Origin: Sphaerisporangium sp. | Lineage (GTDB): Bacteria > Actinomycetota > Actinomycetes > Streptosporangiales > Streptosporangiaceae | Direction: 5' to 3' | Length of the DNA: 64,000 nucleotides | NCBI GenBank assembly: GCA_025964675.1 | Contig: JAOPYI010000146.1 | Location: 62,001 to 126,000 of the forward strand | Shown here: positions 60,821-64,000 of the stretch, in pieces | How the letters are laid out: every line of letters starts with the position of its first letter | Position numbering within the stretch: the stretch's first letter is position 1 | Notes under the pieces: generated by a model | Databases searched by the model: none | What the model saw: only the letters and a program-made list of their open reading frames with translations | Told to the model about the DNA's origin: nothing | Made by a program: the position numbers and the translations under genes

Positions 60821-61590
60821 TCCGCGCGGCCCTTCCTGGCGCGGCGTACCAGCAGGTCGCGAAGCTCGCGCGTGTGGCGGCGGCTGACCGGGATCTCGGT
60901 GTCGCCGATGCGCACCGTGCAGCGGCCGGAGTCGATGTGCAGTTCGTCGATGTGCTTGACGGCCACCAGGTGGCTGCGGTGCACCCGGATGAACCCCCCG
61001 GCGGCCCAGCGCTCCTCCAGGGCGGCGAGCGGGATGCGCACCAGGTGGCTGCCCGTGGCGGTGTGGAGCCGGGCGTAGTCGCCCTGGGCCTCGACGTACC
61101 GCACGTCGGAGCTCGCGACGAACCGGGTGACCCCGGCCAGCTCGACCGGGATGGTCTCCGCGTCCGGCCCCGTACGGGATGCGTCCTCCACGGACTCGAG
61201 GGCGTCCGGTACGGCGGCGCAGACCCTGCGGATCGCCTCGGCGAGCCGCTCAGGCCGTACCGGCTTCAGCAGGTAGTCCTCGGCCTTGATCTCGAAGGCG
61301 TCCACCGCGTGCTCTTCGTAGGCGGTGACGAACACCACCCGGGGCGGCCGGGAGAACTGGGCCAGCAGGCGCCCCAGCACGACGCCGTCGAGGCCGCGCA
61401 TCCGGATGTCGAGGAACACCGCCTCGACGGGCCTGCCGTCGGCCATGGCACGGTCGAGCATCTTCAGCGCCGACGCGCCGTCACGGGCCGTGGCCACCTC
61501 GCCGATGCGCGCATCGGCCCGCAGCAGGTACGCCAGATCCTCCAGCGCCGGCTGCTCGTCATCCACCGCCAGCACGCGCAGGCCGGTCAC
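60817..61590 (-). CDS. LytTR family response regulator
   Basis: A 257-residue response regulator. The receiver has the acid pocket AVDDEQ, the phosphorylation site D61 (VFLDIRMRG), T in VTAYEEHAVDAF and K in YLLKPV. Residues about 150-250 are a LytTR DNA-binding domain (FIRVHRSHLVAVKHIDELHI, IPVSRRHTRELRDLL). It is the partner of the LytS-type kinase 94 bp upstream and overlaps the symporter-partner gene, so it most likely turns on monocarboxylate uptake. The GTG at 61590 is the start. Confidence 0.91.
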   Translation of the reverse strand: MTGLRVLAVDDEQPALEDLAYLLRADARIGEVATARDGASALKMLDRAMADGRPVEAVFLDIRMRGLDGVVLGRLLAQFSRPPRVVFVTAYEEHAVDAFEIKAEDYLLKPVRPERLAEAIRRVCAAVPDALESVEDASRTGPDAETIPVELAGVTRFVASSDVRYVEAQGDYARLHTATGSHLVRIPLAALEERWAAGGFIRVHRSHLVAVKHIDELHIDSGRCTVRIGDTEIPVSRRHTRELRDLLVRRARKGRAE

Positions 61591-61684
61591 ATCACGTCCA
61601 TTCGCCCGATCGCACTCCTGAATCCACTCGAGAGTGATGAATCAGGCGGTGGAAGTCAACGGGTCGCGTGGTCCGCGGTGGTAA

Positions 61685-62878
61685 CTATACGGAGACGCCT
61701 TGGCGGTACTTGGGGAGGCGGACGCTGACCTTGGCTCCGGCTCCCTGGGCCGTCTCGACCACGAGGCCGTACTCGTCGCCGTAGACCTGGCGGAGCCGCT
61801 CGTCCACGTTGGCGAGGCCGACGCCGCCCGCGCCCGAGCGCTCGTCGGGGTCGCCGGACAGGATGCGCCGCAGCCGCTCGGGGTCCATGCCGATGCCGTC
61901 GTCCTCCACGCTGATCAGGCACTCCGCGCCCGCGTCCTCGGCGATGATCGAGATGCGGCCGACCCCGTCCTTGCTTTCCAGGCCGTGCCGCACGGCGTTC
62001 TCCACCAGCGGCTGGAGGCAGAGGAACGGCACGGCCACGGGCAGGACCTCCGGCGCGATGCGCAGCGTCACCCGGAGCTGGTCCCCGAAACGGGCGCGCT
62101 CCAGGGTCAGGTAGCGGTCGATCGAGCGGAGCTCCTCGGCGAGCGTGGTGAACTCGCCGTGCCGCCTGAAGGAGTAGCGGGTGAAGTCGGCGAAGTCCAG
62201 CAGCAGCTCACGGGCGCGCTCGGGATCGGTGCGGACGAAGGAGGCGATCGTCGTCAGCGAGTTGTAGATGAAGTGCGGGGAGATCTGCGCCCGCAGCGCC
62301 CGTACCTCGGCCTCCATGAGGAGGGTGCGCGACCTGTCGAGCTCGGCCAGCTCGAGCTGCGAGTCGACCCAGGTGGCGACCTCCTGCGTGGCGCGCACCA
62401 GGCCCGCCGAGGCGTGGTCGCCGTACGCCGCCAGCGAGCCCACCACCCGGTCGTCGGTCGTCAGCGGCACGACCACGGCGTACCTCACCGGGCACTCGGG
62501 CAGGTCGCAGGAGACCGCGTCGGGGCCGAGCACCTGGATGCGGCCGTCTCGGAGGGTCGCTGCGGCGTGGGCGAAGGCGTTCCTCGCGTGGTGGTCACCG
62601 GCGCCGTCGTAGACCAGCAACTCCTCGCCGTTGGTGATCGCGATGGCAGGTGAGCCGAGCAGCTCCCGCAGGTAGCGCGAGGCCTTCAGCGCCCCGGCGG
62701 CCGTCAGCCCGGCCCGCAGCGGCGGCGCGGCGAGTGAGGCGGTGTGGAGGGTCTCGAAGGTGGCGCGCTCGGCGGGGCTGGTGCCGAGCTCGCGCCGCCC
62801 GCGCAGCACGCGCCAGAGCACCACCGCGGGCACCCCGACGAGAACGAGGAGCACGGGCACGGCCAGCAGCGGTTCCAC
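61685..62878 (-). CDS. LytS-type sensor histidine kinase
   Basis: A 397-residue kinase. One N-terminal helix (LAVPVLLVLVGVPAVVLW) is followed by a GAF-like domain with a conserved-looking cysteine pair (VSCDLPECPVRYAVVVPL, C124 and C129), then the HisKA_7TM-like dimerisation motif AQISPHFIYNSLTTIASF with H202, and an HATPase domain with PLVENAVRHGLES and ISVEDDGIGMD. The multi-helix LytS input domain is missing, so sensing is probably cytosolic, with the cysteines as possible redox or metal ligands. GTG 62878 begins the membrane helix; the longer frame to 63427 is noise antisense to the HIT gene. Confidence 0.88.
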   Translation of the reverse strand: MEPLLAVPVLLVLVGVPAVVLWRVLRGRRELGTSPAERATFETLHTASLAAPPLRAGLTAAGALKASRYLRELLGSPAIAITNGEELLVYDGAGDHHARNAFAHAAATLRDGRIQVLGPDAVSCDLPECPVRYAVVVPLTTDDRVVGSLAAYGDHASAGLVRATQEVATWVDSQLELAELDRSRTLLMEAEVRALRAQISPHFIYNSLTTIASFVRTDPERARELLLDFADFTRYSFRRHGEFTTLAEELRSIDRYLTLERARFGDQLRVTLRIAPEVLPVAVPFLCLQPLVENAVRHGLESKDGVGRISIIAEDAGAECLISVEDDGIGMDPERLRRILSGDPDERSGAGGVGLANVDERLRQVYGDEYGLVVETAQGAGAKVSVRLPKYRQGVSV

Positions 62879-62940
62879 GCCGCCGGAGCCTACTCCACGA
62901 ATCCGATCTCGAGAGCCCTCCGAACCCGGCCCCGCCCGGC

Positions 62941-63405
62941 CTAGTCCACGGCGTCGTCGAGGGTTTTGCGGATCTTTGTGGCGTAGGACTCCGCCTCGGC
63001 CTCGCCGGCGTACTTCACGCGGGGCCAGAAGAAGCCGCGCAGGCCGTCCTTCCGGTTGCGGGGGACGATGTGGGCGTGAAGGTGCGGGACGCTCTGGCTG
63101 ATCCGGTTGTTGATCGCCACGAAGGTGCCCGCCGCCCCGAGGCCGTCCTCGACGGCGCGGGCGATCGCCTGGACCCGCGCGAAGTACGGCCCGACCGCCT
63201 CCGCCGGCAGGTCGGCGAGGGTCTCGACGTGCTCCCTCGGGATGACGAGCACGTGCCCCTTGAACACCGGGCGGGCGTCGAGGAAGGCGAATGCCACATC
63301 GTCCGCCAGCACGACGTGCGCGGGCAGGGCGCCCGCGGCGATCCCGCAGAACAGGCACGATCCGGCGTGGGCCTCCTGCACGGTCAACGCCGCCACCTCT
63401 CTCAC
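62941..63405 (-). CDS. HIT family hydrolase
   Basis: A protein of up to 154 residues with the histidine triad fold. SCLFCGIAAGALPAHVVLAD is the usual start, KGHVLVIPREHVETLADLP the middle, and HLHAHIVPRN the catalytic HxHxH triad. It hydrolyses or transfers nucleotidyl groups from AMP-linked substrates. The start is unsure: GTG 63405 gives 17 residues and GTG 63381 gives 9 residues before CLFC, and neither has a well-placed ribosome site. It lies 62 bp upstream of the LytS kinase gene on the same strand. Confidence 0.87.
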   Translation of the reverse strand: MREVAALTVQEAHAGSCLFCGIAAGALPAHVVLADDVAFAFLDARPVFKGHVLVIPREHVETLADLPAEAVGPYFARVQAIARAVEDGLGAAGTFVAINNRISQSVPHLHAHIVPRNRKDGLRGFFWPRVKYAGEAEAESYATKIRKTLDDAVD

Positions 63406-63551
63406 GTTCGCCGTGACATTGAAGCATGGCCCCGTGCCCGGATCCATGCCGGGCCAGGGGTGGCGATCCACGAGAGCGAAAAACCCGTGCCGCTGGACTT
63501 CGCGGGGCGTCCCGGACAGGCGTCGCGGCCGGGTGGGAAGGGACAGGGGGC

Positions 63552-63911
63552 TCAGCCCGAGGCGGGGGCCAGGTGGAGCGTCACGATCGTCTGGTTCCCC
63601 TCGGCGTCGAAGACGTCGAACGCCCGGATCGTGCCGTTGACCGTGTCGGCCAGGATCCTCTGCGGACGGTCGATCGCATGACGCAACACCACCGGATAGC
63701 GCCCGTCGCGGCCTCCCATCCCGACGGAGAACTGGTCGTCCTTGGGGTCGTACTCCAGGTAGGCCAGCGGGATCCTCTCCGCTTCGAACAGGTCGCCGAA
63801 CTCCTTGGTCACCAGTTCGACGGTCGCATCGGCCCCCTCATAGTTGCGCGTCATCGCGTCAAAGAACTCACGCCATTCCTCACGCGGAAGCTCCGGCCGC
63901 TCCTGATCCAT
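63552..63911 (-). CDS. DUF5335 family protein
   Basis: A 119-residue soluble protein. MDQERPELPREEWREFFDAM, LAYLEYDPKDDQFSVGMGG and VLRHAIDRPQRILADTVNG are in line with the actinobacterial DUF5335 family of unknown function. ATG 63911 has AGAGGGG 9 bases upstream; the in-frame reading to 63962 is not conserved. The gap 63406-63551 upstream of the HIT gene and the last 89 bases of the window show no gene. Confidence 0.72.
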   Translation of the reverse strand: MDQERPELPREEWREFFDAMTRNYEGADATVELVTKEFGDLFEAERIPLAYLEYDPKDDQFSVGMGGRDGRYPVVLRHAIDRPQRILADTVNGTIRAFDVFDAEGNQTIVTLHLAPASG

Positions 63912-64000
63912 GTCATGGCCCCTCTCACCGGCCACAGCCCGGCAAGGCCGCGTCGTCACCATGCTTGACGAGCCCGTGACCGGGCCACATCACCCGATCG

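Overview
The window is high-GC DNA with strong G/C bias at third codon positions, GTG and occasional TTG starts with GGAGG-type ribosome sites, and many 4-base ATGA/GTGA gene overlaps. Together with a GerW-type spore protein, DUF5335, a DoxX/TetR pair and an aminoacetone-type microcompartment, this points to a filamentous actinomycete, perhaps a Streptosporangiales-like genus. That placement is inference. I saw no rRNA, tRNA, CRISPR array or insertion sequence.

Layout. 1-8.3 kb: a partial glutamate-cysteine-ligase-type enzyme, a large fused indolepyruvate ferredoxin oxidoreductase, an uncharacterised TIM-barrel-like protein, and an IlvD/Edd sugar-acid dehydratase facing an RraA-type aldolase. 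Both promoters of the last pair carry almost the same TGATATAYCA operator. 8.4-12.8 kb: a secreted TIGR03118 protein and membrane proteins. 12.8-22.5 kb: a complete bacterial microcompartment (BMC) locus of the Rhodococcus/Mycobacterium (RMM, aminoacetone) type. It holds a GntR regulator, dehydrogenase, kinase, two BMC-T proteins, one BMC-H, one BMC-P, a small putative lumen protein, CoA-acylating aldehyde dehydrogenase, PLP phospho-lyase and a divergent APC permease. The expected route is aminoacetone -> 1-amino-2-propanol -> its phosphate -> propionaldehyde -> propionyl-CoA. 22.5-28.3 kb: a phospholipase C lacking its catalytic domain, an SDR, a secreted phospholipase-D-like protein and a DrrC-type UvrA paralogue flanked by gene debris. 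28.3-40.2 kb: a LacI-controlled sugar ABC importer fused by overlaps to four different ADP-ribosylglycohydrolase paralogues, followed by ribokinase, a class III CoA-transferase and a CitE-like lyase. This is the least explained system in the window and looks like a scavenging route for ribosylated compounds. 40.2-50.1 kb: a Tat amidase with a coupled 64-residue protein, GNAT, GerW, CorA, then a ROK regulator divergent from a polar-amino-acid ABC importer without an ATPase, an asparaginase and a truncated cutC. 50.1-56.5 kb: TetR/DoxX with paired operators, two aldo/keto reductases, PolX and a sulfite-oxidase-family protein. 56.6-62.9 kb: a LytS/LytTR two-component system upstream of two solute:sodium symporters, each with a small membrane partner. 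The window ends with a HIT protein and a DUF5335 protein.

Most catabolic loci pair one local regulator with its transporter and enzymes: GntR for the BMC, LacI for the ribosyl system, ROK for the amino-acid system, LytTR for monocarboxylate uptake. Several gene remnants (drrA-like, siderophore-interacting protein, cutC, phospholipase C) mark deletion or rearrangement points.
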